Both the position numbers and the translations under genes were made by a program. Positions 22,064 through 32,000 of a DNA stretch of 64,000 nucleotides are shown here, piece by piece. Every line of letters begins with the position of its first letter. The first letter of the stretch is position 1. The stretch covers positions 1 through 64,000 of the forward strand of contig NZ_PJAQ01000032.1 of NCBI RefSeq assembly GCF_002836775.1. The letters are read 5' to 3'. The DNA is from Colwellia sp. 12G3. GTDB lineage: Bacteria; Pseudomonadota; Gammaproteobacteria; Enterobacterales; Alteromonadaceae. The notes beneath the pieces are model-generated. The model had not been told where the DNA came from, made no database searches, and saw only the letters and a program-made list of their open reading frames with translations.

Positions 22064-23275
22064 TTATAATGTACTTGCTTTTGACCACATAGCATCAGCC
22101 GCTTGGTATTGTCCTTGTTGGCTGTGAACATGCGCTAATGCTTGCAAATCCTGACGATCATATTGCTTACCGTATTCCTCATCTTCTAGCTTTATTAGGC
22201 TACCAAAGGCTTTTTCTGCCATTGAGTACTGTCCACTTTTCAATGCTAAATGTCCTAAACAACTAAGCCATTTACCATTATGGACATTCTTATGAAGTTG
22301 TTTCTGTACTATCGCAATTAACTCATCTGCGTGCTTAATTGGTAGATTACGAATTTGCTTTAAAAAGTCACTACTAGGCGACTTTTTAAAAAGCGGTACC
22401 AATAACTTATTTAGCGGCTCGATGACTTCGTTTTCAGCTAATACTCTACAGTAAGCAAATAACACCGCCTCTCGTTGTTTAACTTTACGGCTAAGTCCAT
22501 TCCAATTATCGTGTAATGTATTGCTATCATGCTGCTTGATGCACTCATCAAAGCTTCCGTAATAGGCGAGTTGTTCCCAAACTTGAACCGTTTCATCGGT
22601 AATCGTTTTTTCTTTGCGTGCTGCAGTTAAGTAGTGTACTGCTTGGGCAAAGCGTTGTTCAATGATGCATAAATCAATTTCAAGTGCCAATAAACGAGCG
22701 TCATGGCCAATTTGTTTATGATTTTCATCAATTAGCGCACGTGCTTTAGCGTAGGTTTCAGCCTTATCTTGGTTCATTAACAGTTTAATATTAACAATGA
22801 CACTTTCTAAACCTACGTCTTTGAGTTTAATGGTTTCTTTTTCAAGTAAGGCTAAATAATGATTGGTGTTACTGTTTAGGTCTAATTTTGCAGAGGCAGA
22901 TGCCGCAAGCAAGTAAGCACTTTGTTTTCTTTTTGATGGAATAGCACTTTTAGCGAATAATTCTTCTGCTTGGCTATAATCCTCGAGCATATAAGCAGCA
23001 AGTCCTTTATTGAAGTTGGCAATACCACGACGCTGTCCGGCGAAAGCGAGTTTGTTCCAAGTACCAAAACTAAAATTTAAGCCGCCACGTAATAGCTTTA
23101 GGCTAATAATGAGCGCAATGAATAGTAGTGTTAACATGATTCCGGCAGATAAGACGGTCAATTCTATGGTGGTGTTGCCCATTGCAATGAGGATGTAGCC
23201 TTTTTCATCAATTAAAAAAGGACTGACAGCCATCACAAAGAGAAAGATAATCAAGGCGATAATAATGCGGATCAT
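22064..23275 (-). CDS. hemY: HemY-like TPR membrane protein
   Basis: This 403-residue protein has two N-terminal transmembrane helices (about residues 1-20 and 38-62). TPR-like helical repeats follow, including the GIANFNKGLAAYMLEDYSQAEELFAKSA segment by position near 88-115. It is the last gene of the cyaY-hemCDXY operon, the gammaproteobacterial arrangement. It is not the protoporphyrinogen oxidase that shares the name in Bacillus. Its role is thought to be organising the haem pathway or membrane assembly, but is not settled. It overlaps hemX by four bases. Confidence 0.9.
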   Translation of the reverse strand: MIRIIIALIIFLFVMAVSPFLIDEKGYILIAMGNTTIELTVLSAGIMLTLLFIALIISLKLLRGGLNFSFGTWNKLAFAGQRRGIANFNKGLAAYMLEDYSQAEELFAKSAIPSKRKQSAYLLAASASAKLDLNSNTNHYLALLEKETIKLKDVGLESVIVNIKLLMNQDKAETYAKARALIDENHKQIGHDARLLALEIDLCIIEQRFAQAVHYLTAARKEKTITDETVQVWEQLAYYGSFDECIKQHDSNTLHDNWNGLSRKVKQREAVLFAYCRVLAENEVIEPLNKLLVPLFKKSPSSDFLKQIRNLPIKHADELIAIVQKQLHKNVHNGKWLSCLGHLALKSGQYSMAEKAFGSLIKLEDEEYGKQYDRQDLQALAHVHSQQGQYQAADAMWSKASTL

Positions 23276-24648
23276 AACTGACCTCCACTCGCTTCTTCAT
23301 TTTCAGTTTGTGGCATGTCTTTCGGTGTTGACGTTTGTTTAATATTTTGGTCAATAATCGGCTGTTCAACTTGCTCAGTTTTGTTGCTTTCTACTTTGTT
23401 ACCTTGATGTTGTGTGCCTTGCTGGGTATCTTGAAGCAAACGCTTTATGGCTGCTAATGAACGTAAATCACTTGGATAATCATAATTAATGGTTTGTTTT
23501 TTTAGTTGCTCTATCGCATCATAGAAGCGCTTATTTACCGGTAAGCTCATATCAAAAAATTCATTTAGCCATTGTTGAATATCAAGTAAGGTTTGCTGGT
23601 AAATGGTTTCTTTTTGTTCACTCGCAGCCCATTGAACAAGTTGTATTTTCAAACTTAAATTCTGCTTTAAATGTTGCTGTTGGTCTGGTGCCATTAAAGG
23701 CTCAACCATGCCTGTTCTTCTGCGAACAGTGATAAAGTCTTTAAGAAATTTATGCCAGGTTTTTGCTAAGTTTTCTTGCCAGTCACCAATATTATCAGAC
23801 AGCACAAAGTCTTCTTTTGTTTTATCGAGTGCTTCAGCTAAATTAACACCGGCTAACGCTAACGTTGGCACTTGTTTGTTCAGTGCCATCAAGGTCAAAA
23901 TGGCTTCTTGATTTGTCAGCGTTGGCATTAATGCCAAGTTTTCAATATCTTCATTAATTAATGCCCGTACAGGTAAAAATTTAGGATGGTTTAATTCTTT
24001 AAGGCGATTATCTGCATCACGCAATAAGTTGATGGCAGCTTTAGTATCTCGCTCTAACCACATAGTGCGCGCAGCAACACGAACAAGGTATTCGGCTTCG
24101 TGTATTAACCAATCGCTAGGCTGGCGTTGACTTACTTGCTGGTCTAACTGGCTTATTTGAGCCGTTAATCGTTGTATTTGAGTATCACTATCAAGATGTT
24201 TTTGCTGAGCGTTCTGTTGCGATTCACTTGTTGCTCTATGCTGCTGTTGCAGCTGTCGGTTAAATTCAGCCGTTAAGTTGCTTTTTAGCTGCGCTTGGCT
24301 TTGTTGTATTGCTTGCTGATTTTGTTGGCTCAGCATTAAAAGTTGCGCGCCAGTTTGTTGCTGTTGCCAAACGTAATGGCCAATAGAAGCGAAAATACTC
24401 ACTGATGCTATCACCAGTGCAATAGTTGCGGTTTTATTAGAAGATTTTTCAGCCGTTACACGCGTGTTTGACGGGGAAGGTTGCTTCGCTACCGTTTTAT
24501 TAACCGCTGTATTTGGGGTATTAGATGCTGAGCTTACTTTGGCATTACTATCAGATGATAGTGTAGCGGTCTCTTTTTTCTCGGTGTCACTTTTATCCGA
24601 TAATTTGCTTTTAGAGACTTCGTTATCCGACATTATTTTATATTCCAT
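23272..24648 (-). CDS. hemX: HemX-like inner-membrane protein
   Basis: A 458-residue protein with a Ser/Thr/Lys-rich cytoplasmic N-terminus (1-72), one transmembrane helix (about 73-92), a Gln-rich coiled coil (95-175) and a periplasmic helical domain. It is often annotated as uroporphyrin-III C-methyltransferase, but no methyltransferase motif is visible. It lies between hemD and hemY. An in-frame ATG five codons in (MSDNEV) is an equally good start, and neither has a strong ribosome-binding site. Confidence 0.88.
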   Translation of the reverse strand: MEYKIMSDNEVSKSKLSDKSDTEKKETATLSSDSNAKVSSASNTPNTAVNKTVAKQPSPSNTRVTAEKSSNKTATIALVIASVSIFASIGHYVWQQQQTGAQLLMLSQQNQQAIQQSQAQLKSNLTAEFNRQLQQQHRATSESQQNAQQKHLDSDTQIQRLTAQISQLDQQVSQRQPSDWLIHEAEYLVRVAARTMWLERDTKAAINLLRDADNRLKELNHPKFLPVRALINEDIENLALMPTLTNQEAILTLMALNKQVPTLALAGVNLAEALDKTKEDFVLSDNIGDWQENLAKTWHKFLKDFITVRRRTGMVEPLMAPDQQQHLKQNLSLKIQLVQWAASEQKETIYQQTLLDIQQWLNEFFDMSLPVNKRFYDAIEQLKKQTINYDYPSDLRSLAAIKRLLQDTQQGTQHQGNKVESNKTEQVEQPIIDQNIKQTSTPKDMPQTENEEASGGQL

Positions 24649-24697
24649 CGTTATTTACTTTAGTTATCTGCTTTAGCTCTTACTTTATAAAGGGGGC

Positions 24698-25540
24698 TTA
24701 CGAACAAGAGAGTGCTTGCAACGTATTACAGAGTATTTTTGATCTAGCGCTATGAGTTTTTATTACCCGTGTTAAGCCTAAAGCTTTGGCATTTTCTTCA
24801 ATTCGCTCACTGACCACTACCCACAGACATTGTGATTGCCAATAATTATCTGTGTTATCAGTTGCACTGGTTAGGCATTCTACTAATGCTACTAATATAT
24901 CGTTACTGGTAACGACAATACAGTTAATTTGTTGTGCTCGCCATTGCTCAGCGATATTTATCGCTAATGTTCGCCATACACGTTGGTAACTTTCGACATA
25001 ACTTACTAGGGCACCGCGTTGGATTAAACTGTTTGCAATATGCTCTCGTCCACCATTACCTCGAAATATGACTACTTTTTTACCTGTTACGTTCACCAAT
25101 TGTGGCAGTTTAAGTAAACCTTCACTGTGCTCTTGCTCTGGAGGAGGCGATATCGCTGTAGTAATACCTAGTGTCTGTAATGCTTGTTTGGTGGCATTAC
25201 CGACAGCAAAAATGGTTTGAGGTAAATTATTTTGTAGCGGGTAGCTGGCGTGTGTAAATTCAACGGCGGCAGCGCTAACAAAGATAAGAATGTCGGCATG
25301 TTCTAGCGCTATGGCTATGTTGTGTGCGCTGGCGTTACTTTGGTAATCGAATAGTGCTTGACTAGTATTGGCTATGCCTTGTTGATCAAGTAACAAGGCA
25401 AGTTGCTGAGCTTTAGCTTTAGGGCGGGTAATTAAAACCCTAAGTGGTTTACCTGGCATAAGTAAAGCCGACCCCTTTGTAGGTGTCTCAAGAGGAATCA
25501 CTTGAGACGTTTTTTCGGTTAATTTAGTTGTTTTCGGCAT
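24698..25540 (-). CDS. hemD: uroporphyrinogen-III synthase
   Basis: HemD closes hydroxymethylbilane into uroporphyrinogen III with inversion of ring D. The 280 residues contain the family's [19 protein letters not shown] start of domain 1 (from about residue 33), the [10 protein letters not shown] motif and the [13 protein letters not shown] segment. The reading frame starts 17 bases inside hemC, suggesting coupling. However, family homology begins only near residue 33, so ATG at 25459 ([13 protein letters not shown]) is a serious alternative. A hairpin lies at 25485-25508, between the two candidate starts. Confidence 0.92.
   Translation of the reverse strand: MPKTTKLTEKTSQVIPLETPTKGSALLMPGKPLRVLITRPKAKAQQLALLLDQQGIANTSQALFDYQSNASAHNIAIALEHADILIFVSAAAVEFTHASYPLQNNLPQTIFAVGNATKQALQTLGITTAISPPPEQEHSEGLLKLPQLVNVTGKKVVIFRGNGGREHIANSLIQRGALVSYVESYQRVWRTLAINIAEQWRAQQINCIVVTSNDILVALVECLTSATDNTDNYWQSQCLWVVVSERIEENAKALGLTRVIKTHSARSKILCNTLQALSCS
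25485..25508 (-). other. hairpin at the 5' end of hemD
   Basis: GTCTCAAG (25485-25492) and CTTGAGAC (25501-25508) form a perfect 8-bp stem with an 8-base loop. It lies between the first possible hemD start (25540) and the second (25459). It could be part of the coding region or a leader hairpin, depending on which start is used. Confidence 0.5.
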
Positions 25541-26477
25541 TATTCACTGAATAAACCTGTTTTAATATTTTATCGGCACCTCGGCTGAGTAACTCTTGCG
25601 CGAGCTTATGTCCTAGTGCTTCACCTTCTTCAACAGGACCGGTGATTTCACTTTCGATCATTTCACTACCATCAACAGCGCCAACTAAACCGCGCAAATG
25701 AATGTTTTTTCCGTCAGCAGAAATCACACCATAGCTACCGATAGGCACCTGACAACCACCTTCAAGGGCTTTATTCATCGCACGCTCTGCTAGAACACGA
25801 ATACGGGTAGTATTACATTCTAATGGTGCTAATAACGCCTTAACTTTTTCGTCATCATTACGACACTCAATGCCAACCGCACCTTGGCCATTTGCAGGCA
25901 ACATTTCTTCTGGTTCGATAAATTGTGCAATACGTTCACTCATTTCTAAGCGAATAAGGCCTGCAGCAGCCAAGATGATGGCGTCGTATTCGCCTTCATC
26001 TAATTTTCTTAAGCGAGTATTTACATTGCCACGTAAATCACGAATATCAAGGTCTGGACGACTTGCTTTTAATTGACATTGACGGCGTAAGCTTGATGTA
26101 CCCACTATGGCGCCTTGAGGTAAATCGCTTAATGATTTGATGGAATTAGAAACAAAGGCGTCACGGGGATCTTCACGAGGACAAATAACTTCTAATCCTA
26201 AACCTTCAGGGAAATCTACCGGCACATCTTTCATTGAATGAACAGCAATGTCAGCACGGTCTTCAAGCATCGCAACTTCAAGCTCTTTAACAAATAAACC
26301 TTTACCACCGACTTTAGCTAAAGGCGTGTCTAAAATGATATCGCCTTTCGTTGTCATCGGAACTAATACAACGTTTATGCCGTCATGAAAATGCTCAAGT
26401 TGTGCTTTCACATATTCAGCTTGCCATAAGGCGAGGGCGCTTTTACGTGTGGCAATTCGTACTGTCGTGTTATTCAT
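25524..26477 (-). CDS. hemC: hydroxymethylbilane synthase (porphobilinogen deaminase)
   Basis: HemC links four porphobilinogen molecules into hydroxymethylbilane, in the cytoplasm. The 317 residues contain the N-terminal [18 protein letters not shown], the substrate arginines in [11 protein letters not shown], and the dipyrromethane-binding cysteine C242 in EGGCQVPIG (the same number as in E. coli). It starts 24 bases after cyaY on the same strand. This indicates co-transcription of frataxin and haem genes. Confidence 0.97.
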   Translation of the reverse strand: MNNTTVRIATRKSALALWQAEYVKAQLEHFHDGINVVLVPMTTKGDIILDTPLAKVGGKGLFVKELEVAMLEDRADIAVHSMKDVPVDFPEGLGLEVICPREDPRDAFVSNSIKSLSDLPQGAIVGTSSLRRQCQLKASRPDLDIRDLRGNVNTRLRKLDEGEYDAIILAAAGLIRLEMSERIAQFIEPEEMLPANGQGAVGIECRNDDEKVKALLAPLECNTTRIRVLAERAMNKALEGGCQVPIGSYGVISADGKNIHLRGLVGAVDGSEMIESEITGPVEEGEALGHKLAQELLSRGADKILKQVYSVNNAENN

Positions 26478-26501
26478 TCGCTTTTTCCAAATATATAGTT
26501 A

Positions 26502-26822
26502 TTACTGCGCTGAAAGTGTTAATTCAGTTTCAGCCTGTATGCTAACTGCGTTTGATAAAAACTGCCAAAATTCATCGCCACTGCGCTTGTCTGTCCAACT
26601 ATCGTTGTTCAAGACAAAATGGTGGCCGTTAAACTTTGTTGCTACCCATATTTCCTGTAAGGGTGCTTGCTTGTTTATAATCACTTTGCTGTTATTTTTA
26701 AAAGTCAGCGTTAATAATCCGCCCACTCCTTCGTAATCTATGTCGACACCAGAATCTTCAATCGCCTCTTCTATAGCGAGAAGAAGCTCTTCAGCGATTA
26801 AGTTGTATTGGCTATCGGTCAT
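26502..26822 (-). CDS. cyaY: frataxin homologue CyaY
   Basis: CyaY is a small iron-binding regulator of Fe-S cluster assembly acting with IscS/IscU. Its 106 residues show the acidic first helix (AEELLLAIEEAIEDSGVDIDYE) and the central sheet (LTLTFKNNSKVIINKQ, EIWVATKFNGHHF). It is normally found near dapF/lptM. Here it leads the hemCDXY operon instead of standing alone, a fitting link between iron supply and haem synthesis. Confidence 0.95.
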   Translation of the reverse strand: MTDSQYNLIAEELLLAIEEAIEDSGVDIDYEGVGGLLTLTFKNNSKVIINKQAPLQEIWVATKFNGHHFVLNNDSWTDKRSGDEFWQFLSNAVSIQAETELTLSAQ

Positions 26823-26978
26823 TGCCTATCCTTTAAATATCATTATTTGTCTAAGTGAGTATTATTGTTGATAAGCATGTGAGTATAATAGCAATCAGAC
26901 AAAATAAATATAGATATAGAGTGGTTAAGTTAAGCTAAAAAGCTTGATTTAAACGACTTTCATGGCAAAAAAACCATC

Positions 26979-27308
26979 ATGCGTACCAATAGACTTCATT
27001 ACCTACATAAAAAATTCAACTTTAAATCGATTTTACTGACTTTTGTCGCCGTCATTTTTCTATCTGCTTGTGGTATTAAAGGTGATTTATACCAAACACC
27101 TGAAGAAGCGGTTACAGCAAAAGATAAAGTGGTCGAGCAGGCTGATGAAAGCGAAAAGGCAAGTGTGAAAGAAAGCGTTGAGTCACAAGAGTCAGCAATG
27201 ATAACGATTGATGAGTCGGAAAAACAGCAAACAGTTCAACAATCAACTGAGCAAACGACTACCCCCTCAGTTAAGCAGCCAACAGGCCAAGTTAAAGAGC
27301 AACAATAA
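26979..27308 (+). CDS. lptM: LptM (YifL) lipoprotein
   Basis: A small lipoprotein: transmembrane signal (residues 16-30), lipobox LSAC with C31, then the family's [10 protein letters not shown] motif. LptM helps the LptD/LptE translocon mature. The 109 residues are longer than E. coli LptM (67) because of a low-complexity Glu/Gln/Thr/Ser tail (55-109). It overlaps dapF by one base and lies divergent from cyaY, the usual neighbourhood. Confidence 0.9.
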   Translation: MRTNRLHYLHKKFNFKSILLTFVAVIFLSACGIKGDLYQTPEEAVTAKDKVVEQADESEKASVKESVESQESAMITIDESEKQQTVQQSTEQTTTPSVKQPTGQVKEQQ

Positions 27309-28138
27309 TGTTAGTCAATTTTTCTAAAATGCATGGTTTAGGTAATGACTTTTTAGTGCTTGATAATGTCACGCAAAATGTTTTTTTATCGCCAGAATTA
27401 ATCACTAAATTTGCCAACAGAAACTTCGGCGTGGGCTTTGACCAGTTGCTAGTTGTTGAGCCACCTTATGATCCTGATTTAGACTTTCATTACCGTATTT
27501 ATAATGCTGACGGTAGTGAGGTAGGACAATGTGGCAACGGTGCTCGTTGTTTTGCAAAATTTGTCCGTATGAAAGGTTTATGTAATAAACACAAGATTAA
27601 AGTTTCAACTAGCACAGGTAAAATGAATTTACACATCGAGCGTGATGGTAATATTTCAGTCACTATGCCAGTGCCACAATTTGAACCAAAAAAAATACCG
27701 TTTAGCGCACAAAAAATGGAAGGTACTTATATTCTGCGTAGTGAAAGTGAAACTGTTTTATGTGGTGTTGTCTCAATGGGTAATCCCCACTGTGTCGTTA
27801 CCGTAGATAGTGTTGTTGAAGCGGATGTTGAATCACTTGGGCAAGAATTATCTATACATGAACGTTTCCCTGAAGATGCTAATGTCGGTTTTATGGAAAT
27901 TGTTAGCCCTAATTATATCAAATTAAGAGTGTATGAGCGTGGTGCAGCAGAAACGTTAGCTTGTGGTAGCGGTGCCTGTGCAGCTGTTGTTATTGGTTAC
28001 ATGCAGAAAAAACTAGCTAAGCAAGTTACTGTTGAATTACCCGGTGGAAAGTTACGTATATTTTGGCAAGGACCGGGTCATCCCGTGAAAATGTCTGGAC
28101 CGGCAACACATGTGTTTGATGGCCAAATATCCATATGA
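27308..28138 (+). CDS. dapF: diaminopimelate epimerase
   Basis: DapF interconverts LL- and meso-diaminopimelate for lysine and peptidoglycan synthesis. The 276 residues hold the two catalytic cysteines, C75 in GQCGNGARC and C219 in [10 protein letters not shown]. The start [13 protein letters not shown] is typical. The stop codon touches the left end of a MITE-like palindrome (from 28138). The C-terminus ([13 protein letters not shown]) has the family's normal length, so the insertion did not damage the protein. Confidence 0.97.
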   Translation: MLVNFSKMHGLGNDFLVLDNVTQNVFLSPELITKFANRNFGVGFDQLLVVEPPYDPDLDFHYRIYNADGSEVGQCGNGARCFAKFVRMKGLCNKHKIKVSTSTGKMNLHIERDGNISVTMPVPQFEPKKIPFSAQKMEGTYILRSESETVLCGVVSMGNPHCVVTVDSVVEADVESLGQELSIHERFPEDANVGFMEIVSPNYIKLRVYERGAAETLACGSGACAAVVIGYMQKKLAKQVTVELPGGKLRIFWQGPGHPVKMSGPATHVFDGQISI

Positions 28139-28299
28139 TACTAATCCCAATAACTATGTGATCATTTCTACTTGCTAAAATTACCAACTACTTCGTTATT
28201 TATTTAAGAATTAGAATAACTAGTTCTTAAAATAAATGCCTTGTACTTGGAAGTTTTATCTACGTATAAAGTAGATCACCTAATTAATGGAACTAGTAT
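28138..28299. mobile_element. MITE-like long palindrome, copy 1
   Basis: The 162 bases between dapF and the DUF484 gene form one imperfect palindrome. The left end ATACTAATCCCAATAACT pairs with a right end whose complement is ATACTAGTTCCATTAATT, followed on both sides by GTGATC. The centre (around 28195-28243) pairs TTTATTTAAGAATTAG with its partner. No coding capacity. A second element with the same ends is at 39179. The size, ends and location fit a non-autonomous miniature element. Confidence 0.65.
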
Positions 28300-28340
28300 A
28301 AACCGCTACTTTCCCAATCCACTATTAGCGACGACACCCA

Positions 28341-29054
28341 ATGAAAGAAGAAATTAGCAAAATGAATGATGTACAACTAGGTATTAATAGTGAAGATATT
28401 CCATTAACGGATGAGTTAGTGGTAAGTTACTTACAAGATAATCCTGAATTTTTTAATCGTAATAATAGTCTCATGACTAGCTTACGCTTAACGGATGAGC
28501 AACGAGGTACGGTTTCTTTAGTAGAGCGTCAACAGCAACAACTTCGCCATAAAGTCCATGGGTTAGAAGATGAAATTACTCAGTTAATGTCGGTAGCTAA
28601 CCATAATGAGCAATTGTTTGTACTTTATAGTGACCTCTATTTACGCTTACTAGATTGTTTATCAGCGGAAGAGTTACTCGATTGTTTGCATCAAGCGACC
28701 ACTGAATTGTTATCTTTATCGTCGTTTAAGTTATGGCTAATTCCGACAAACAATATTGAAGTCACGCACCATAGTTTATCAACAAATGATTGTGCGGGTG
28801 TGATGCAAAATCGCTTAACGAATGATGAATATTATTTTGGGCGCTTGCAAGAAAGTGAACAAACACTGATTTTTTCCAAACCATGCTCAGGTTCAGTTGT
28901 ATTGATTAAGCTAACCCATGATGAACAAGCGGTAGGGTTTTTAGCGATTGGTAGCGAAGATGCTCATCACTTTGATCCGCGTATGGATACCTTGTTACTT
29001 AATCAATTTAAGCGTTTAGTGGCTAAATTATTACATCAACAGATAACACGGTAA
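28341..29054 (+). CDS. DUF484 family protein
   Basis: A 237-residue cytoplasmic protein of the DUF484 family. The N-terminal EDIPLTDELVVSYLQDNPEF is the family hallmark, followed by a short coiled coil (about 57-85) and a GAF-like C-terminal domain (LLSLSSFKLWLIP ... GSVVLIKLTHDEQAVGFLAIGSEDAHHF by position near 128-215). The gene is conserved between dapF and xerC in gammaproteobacteria; here xerC is missing. Function is unknown. Confidence 0.88.
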   Translation: MKEEISKMNDVQLGINSEDIPLTDELVVSYLQDNPEFFNRNNSLMTSLRLTDEQRGTVSLVERQQQQLRHKVHGLEDEITQLMSVANHNEQLFVLYSDLYLRLLDCLSAEELLDCLHQATTELLSLSSFKLWLIPTNNIEVTHHSLSTNDCAGVMQNRLTNDEYYFGRLQESEQTLIFSKPCSGSVVLIKLTHDEQAVGFLAIGSEDAHHFDPRMDTLLLNQFKRLVAKLLHQQITR

Positions 29055-29145
29055 TAACTCCACGCTATTAAGCCGCTGATTCGGATAAGCTAAATTATTA
29101 CATCTACAGTTGGCATTGTAAGTACTTTCAAGGTTAGGCAATACT

Positions 29146-29913
29146 ATGCAAATCTACCGACGTTTAACAAAGATTAAAGCCATCAGTTTTGATTTAGATG
29201 ACACCTTATATAACAATCGTCCGGTAATGCTGGCGATTGAAAAAAAGATGGTGAATTACTTTGCAGAAAAGTTTGCCACTTTGTTACCTAAGTTATTATC
29301 TGAGCCAAAGCCGATTTTTAACCGACGTTTTTGGGCGCCATATCGCCAGCAAGCGATTAAAGCGCATCAGGATATTTCTCACGATGTGGTAAGACTGCGT
29401 TTTGAAAGTTATCGTTTAGGTTTGCTAGCGCATAGTCTCTCTGCAGAAATGGCGACAAAAGAAGCACAAGCAGGCTTAGATTACTTTATTAGCTTACGCA
29501 GTGACTTTAGCGTACCCAAAGCAAGTCATGATCTATTAGCCAGTTTAAGCAAAGTCTTTCCTTTGGTGGCAATCAGTAATGGTAATGTAAATACCAAAGC
29601 TTTGGGCATTGATCATTATTTCCAACACATTTACCATGCTGGTTTTCAAGCAGGTAATTATCATGGTGAAAGTGAGCATTTACTCAGGCAAAAGCCCGAA
29701 GCAGATATGTTTACTTTGGTGTGTGAGCAGTTAGCTATTCCTGCAGAGCAGTTATTGCATGTCGGCGATTGTGGTTTTGCTGATATCCATGGTGCGTTAA
29801 ATGCGGGTTGCCAAACAGCTTGGTTACCGCAATACGGTGTTGGTAAACAATTACAACAAATCCCTCACCTTGAATTAGTTCAAGTTAGTGATCTGTCACA
29901 CCTGCTACCTTAA
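29146..29913 (+). CDS. yigB: HAD-superfamily hydrolase, YigB-like
   Basis: The 255 residues show the HAD motifs: nucleophile D16 and acid D18 in SFDLDDTLYNN, motif II AISNGN (Ser), and motif IV HVGDCGFADIHGA. YigB in E. coli is an FMN and sugar-phosphate phosphatase linked to flavin metabolism. Position after DUF484 agrees, except that xerC is absent between them. It ends convergent with the Cache kinase, 20 bases apart. Confidence 0.88.
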   Translation: MQIYRRLTKIKAISFDLDDTLYNNRPVMLAIEKKMVNYFAEKFATLLPKLLSEPKPIFNRRFWAPYRQQAIKAHQDISHDVVRLRFESYRLGLLAHSLSAEMATKEAQAGLDYFISLRSDFSVPKASHDLLASLSKVFPLVAISNGNVNTKALGIDHYFQHIYHAGFQAGNYHGESEHLLRQKPEADMFTLVCEQLAIPAEQLLHVGDCGFADIHGALNAGCQTAWLPQYGVGKQLQQIPHLELVQVSDLSHLLP

Positions 29914-29933
29914 TCTAACTGAGTTTTATTAGG

Positions 29934-32000
29934 TTAAATAAGATGGTAAGCTTCTGTTTTATATAGCATTGGAAGAATGATTGTAAACCCTGTTCCTTGC
30001 GTACTTGGTTCTGTGTAAGTAATGCTACCTAGTAGCTTTTGTGTGACTTGGTTGTAGATAATAGGCATACCTAATCCGGTACAGCTGCTATTTCGCTTAG
30101 TGGTATAAAATAGCTCAAATATTTTTTTCTTACCTTCATCACTTAAACCTAAGCCATTATCAAAGTAATCAATAATTAACTGATCATTAGTGGCGCTAAC
30201 GCGTATGGTAATGCAGGGAGAGTTAATGCCATTGAACGCATGTGTGAGTGAGTTTTCAATCAATTGCGTTAACACATCAATAATGACGTCTTTATAACTC
30301 TTAATCATTACTTCATCAATAAAGACCAAAGCTAGTTGTGTGTTGTGCTCTTTTAGCACTGATTGATAGGAATCACTGAGTGATTTAATCAATTTATTAG
30401 GGGAAAATTTTTGTGGTTGGCTAGGTACGTTGTATGTCGACAAAGATTTAAAGCTTTTAATAAGCTGAATCGATTTATCTAAACTGCTACCCAATAGTTG
30501 GACTGCTAACCTGCATGACTCCTCACTACGCTTTAATTCAGTACGTGTTAATTGCTGAGACTTTATTTTTTCAAAGACTGTTTCTATTTCATCTTCTATT
30601 TGGCTCATGGACGTAACCATAATGCCTAAAGGGGTGTTTAGTTCATGAGCAACCCCCGTCACTAAACCAACCATAGAAACCATTTTTTCTGAAGCAATAA
30701 GTTTTTCTTGGGTGTTTTTCAAACTCGTTAAGGTTAACTCAAGCTCTTTATTTGAAGCAGCTAATGCTTGTGTTCTATCCGATACTTTATCTTCTAAACT
30801 CAAGTTCAATTGGTTGAGTTGTTGTGTTTTATCGGTGACATTTATTTTATACCGTTGAAAGCGGTGTTTGATGTTATTGGAAAAGGCGAGCGATATTAGG
30901 AATAACATCAGTGAGGTTGTTGCCCCTAGCGCTAGCGTTTGTATTAGCTTTAACTGGTTCTTTTTATTTAAAGCAATTTTCTTGGATAGTACTACATTCT
31001 CAATATCATCTAAGTAGGCTCCAGAGCCAATAGCCCAATGCCAATCTTCAAAGCCTTTGATGAATGATGTTTTTCTCGCAGGTAAGCCGGTACTTGGTTT
31101 AATGGTGCCTATGTAGGATAAGTAATCTTCGCCGCGTTGGGCTGCTTTGATGATTTCTTGCGTAATCAAAAAACCATTGTTGTCGATCAGGTCCAGTCTA
31201 TTTTTACCTATGTGTTGTTTTTCAATATGGTTGAGGTAAGTTCCTTCTTCATTGACCACAAAAATATAACCATCTTTACCGTATCTAACTCGACTAATAC
31301 GCGCTAATATTTCTTTTTTTAGCTCATCTTCATAATCGAGTACATAGTCGCCAGTACCAATAAACCAGTCAAAAGGTGCGAAGTACTTACTGTAACCAAT
31401 TTTTTCATATTCAGTTTCAGTGTCTGCTGGTTTTTTCCACCACCATCGAAAGAAACCTTCTCCTACCGAAGTGGCAATATTACTGAGATTTCGAATCACA
31501 TAACTGCCTTTTACATCCTTAAAATCCCATATATTGGTGTTTTGCAGATGTGGCAAAATAGGATGCATGACAGATAAACCATCGCTTTGATAAACGAAGA
31601 AATAACCACGGCCTTTATTAAAACGAATATCTCTGAGTGCATCACTGATGAGTAACTTTATTTCGACGGCACTTTTATCTTGGTTATTTCTATAGATAGA
31701 GCTGGCGATAGCATGCGCTTCTCGTACTCTTTCTTGGAGGCTGTCCTTTATTTTCTGAATGGATTGGGCTTTTTCATTTTTAATAAGATCATGAACTTTT
31801 AATACTTCATTTTTAATAAGTAGGGTTCTTTCAAGGATAGAGTCCGCTCTTATTCTGTCAACTTCACTATTAAAATGACTGTTGTTATTTTTAAAGATTA
31901 AAGCAATGGCAATGAGTGAAAGCACTAAAATAAACAGCGGAGCCAACTTCACTGTACGCAAAATATTTATTTCGTCTTTATTGAGCATAAATTTTCTCAA
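29934..32000 (-). CDS. Cache-domain membrane sensor histidine kinase
   Basis: A 688-residue membrane kinase: N-terminal helix (about 18-36), a long periplasmic sensor with two Cache_2-type repeats (RGYFFVYQSDGLSVMHP and DGYIFVVNEEGTYLNH mark them), a second membrane helix (about 345-368), a coiled coil, and the kinase core. H452 in GVAHELNTPLG is the phospho-acceptor; DNGLGL and GLGMPI mark the ATP site. Cache domains usually sense small organic molecules. No response regulator is adjacent on this strand. It is related in its kinase part to the GAF kinase at 49772. Confidence 0.88.
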   Translation of the reverse strand: MRKFMLNKDEINILRTVKLAPLFILVLSLIAIALIFKNNNSHFNSEVDRIRADSILERTLLIKNEVLKVHDLIKNEKAQSIQKIKDSLQERVREAHAIASSIYRNNQDKSAVEIKLLISDALRDIRFNKGRGYFFVYQSDGLSVMHPILPHLQNTNIWDFKDVKGSYVIRNLSNIATSVGEGFFRWWWKKPADTETEYEKIGYSKYFAPFDWFIGTGDYVLDYEDELKKEILARISRVRYGKDGYIFVVNEEGTYLNHIEKQHIGKNRLDLIDNNGFLITQEIIKAAQRGEDYLSYIGTIKPSTGLPARKTSFIKGFEDWHWAIGSGAYLDDIENVVLSKKIALNKKNQLKLIQTLALGATTSLMLFLISLAFSNNIKHRFQRYKINVTDKTQQLNQLNLSLEDKVSDRTQALAASNKELELTLTSLKNTQEKLIASEKMVSMVGLVTGVAHELNTPLGIMVTSMSQIEDEIETVFEKIKSQQLTRTELKRSEESCRLAVQLLGSSLDKSIQLIKSFKSLSTYNVPSQPQKFSPNKLIKSLSDSYQSVLKEHNTQLALVFIDEVMIKSYKDVIIDVLTQLIENSLTHAFNGINSPCITIRVSATNDQLIIDYFDNGLGLSDEGKKKIFELFYTTKRNSSCTGLGMPIIYNQVTQKLLGSITYTEPSTQGTGFTIILPMLYKTEAYHLI

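Noticed and set aside
22064..23275. HemY as protoporphyrinogen oxidase
   Set aside because: No FAD-binding GxGxxG motif is present; the protein is the TPR-type HemY of gammaproteobacteria.
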